From NCBI GenBank assembly GCA_025352085.1, contig JANXUA010000145.1, positions 1 through 34,114 on the forward strand: a DNA stretch of 34,114 nucleotides. Direction: 5' to 3'. The stretch is from Caulobacteraceae bacterium (GTDB lineage Bacteria; Pseudomonadota; Alphaproteobacteria; Caulobacterales; Caulobacteraceae). The position numbers and the translations under genes were made by a program. Shown piece by piece: positions 33,591 through 34,114 of the stretch (position 1 is its first letter; every line of letters starts with the position of its first letter). Under the pieces are notes generated by a model, which was given only the letters and a program-made list of their open reading frames with translations, was not told the origin of the DNA and did not search any database.

Positions 33591-33618
33591 TTGCGCGTCG
33601 CCAAAAGGCTGCTAAGGA
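33591..33618 (+). promoter_or_regulatory. Putative ssb promoter
   Basis: TTGCGCG (33591-33597) and GCTAAGGA (33611-33618) are separated by 13 bases, matching the spacing of the Caulobacter housekeeping form. The LexA box ends eight bases upstream of the -35. GGAGG at 33664-33668 is the ssb ribosome-binding site. Confidence 0.35.
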
Positions 33619-33673
33619 GAGGGTCTCGAAGATTCCGGCGCGCTTGGTCGCCGGGCAAGCGATGGAGGATACA

Positions 33674-34114
33674 ATGGCCGGGAGTGTCAACAAGGTTATT
33701 TTGGTCGGCAATCTGGGGCGTGACCCCGAAATCCGTACGCTAAACTCCGGCGACCGGGTGGCCAGCTTCTCCATCGCTACGTCGGAAACCTGGCGCGACC
33801 GCACCTCGGGTGAACGCAAGGAACGGACCGAGTGGCACCGGATTTCGATCTTCAACGACAACCTCGTCAAGGTCGCCGAACAATATCTGCGCAAGGGCTC
33901 GAAGGTGTATATCGAGGGCGCGCTGCAGACCCGCAAATACAACGACGCCGCGGGCGTCGAGAAGCAGACGACCGAAGTCGTTTTGCAGAAATTCCGCGGT
34001 GAACTGACCATGCTCGATGGTCGCGGCGACGGGGACGGCGGCGCGCGTGGCGAGGCTGACGCCGGCTATTCCGCCGGCCCGCGCGCCGGCTCATCGGGCC
34101 CGCGCGAGACCTTC
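33674..34114 (+). CDS. ssb: Single-stranded DNA-binding protein (3' end outside window)
   Basis: 147 residues are visible and the frame runs off the window. The OB-fold starts MAGSVNKVILVGNLGRDPEI, followed by RVASFSIATSETWRD, EWHRISIFNDNLVKVAEQYL and KGSKVYIEGALQTRKYND. After about residue 115 a glycine-rich, disordered linker begins (GRGDGDGGARGEADAG), typical of SSB before its acidic tip. It coats single-stranded DNA during replication, repair and recombination and binds HolC. ATG 33674 has GGAGG five bases upstream; ATG 33662 is also in frame. A LexA-type box upstream suggests DNA-damage control. Confidence 0.95.
   Translation, partial: MAGSVNKVILVGNLGRDPEIRTLNSGDRVASFSIATSETWRDRTSGERKERTEWHRISIFNDNLVKVAEQYLRKGSKVYIEGALQTRKYNDAAGVEKQTTEVVLQKFRGELTMLDGRGDGDGGARGEADAGYSAGPRAGSSGPRETF

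Overview
The window is high-GC, densely packed bacterial chromosome with no phage, transposase, tRNA, rRNA or CRISPR. Several features point to an alphaproteobacterium close to Caulobacterales: an hisD - UPF0262 - low-molecular-weight phosphatase - infA block, an ATP12 family chaperone, a GAAC-N7-GAAC LexA-type box before ssb, promoter-like sequences resembling the Caulobacter housekeeping consensus, and palindromic repeats that carry GANTC (CcrM-type) sites in one arm. This placement is inferred from gene content and motifs, not from a database search.

Layout. 1-2.8 kb: the end of a TonB-dependent receptor and a TPR-sulfotransferase. 2.8-5.8 kb (minus strand): a lipoprotein with an AcuI-type acryloyl-CoA reductase, then an array of four hairpins, then an acyl-CoA dehydrogenase. 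5.95-6.06 kb: a 35-residue secreted peptide whose predicted mature part is almost all histidine. 6.1-10.4 kb (minus): rpmI-rplT-pheS-pheT, for translation. 10.6-13.2 kb: a thiolase-like protein coupled to a nitronate monooxygenase-like flavoprotein. 13.2-15.9 kb (minus): a DUF1800/DUF1501 export-associated pair. 16.0-20.9 kb: ATP12, pccB, msrB (opposite strand) and pccA. 20.9-22.2 kb: two DUF805 membrane proteins separated by a strikingly AT-rich gap. 22.4-24.3 kb: pepA-holC. 24.3-26.6 kb (minus): an ABC-F ATPase coupled to a small secreted protein. 26.7-31.8 kb: ndk, an FAD oxidoreductase, hisD, UPF0262, a phosphatase and infA, interrupted by an opposite-strand LGFP-repeat protein. 31.9-34.1 kb: envelope proteins of unknown function and the start of ssb.

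How the genes fit together. Most of the window is housekeeping: translation (pheST, rplT, rpmI, infA), DNA replication and repair (holC, ssb), nucleotide balance (ndk), histidine synthesis (hisD) and protein repair (msrB). A second theme is short-chain acyl-CoA metabolism. AcuI would make propionyl-CoA and PccAB would carboxylate it; an acyl-CoA dehydrogenase and a thiolase-like protein are nearby.

No obvious new multi-gene defence or mobile system is visible. The observations most worth following up are the His-rich micropeptide, the GANTC-bearing hairpin array, the FAD oxidoreductase that lacks a normal start codon and continues in the ndk frame, the AT-rich island between the DUF805 genes, and the SOS-type box shared by ssb and a secreted protein.
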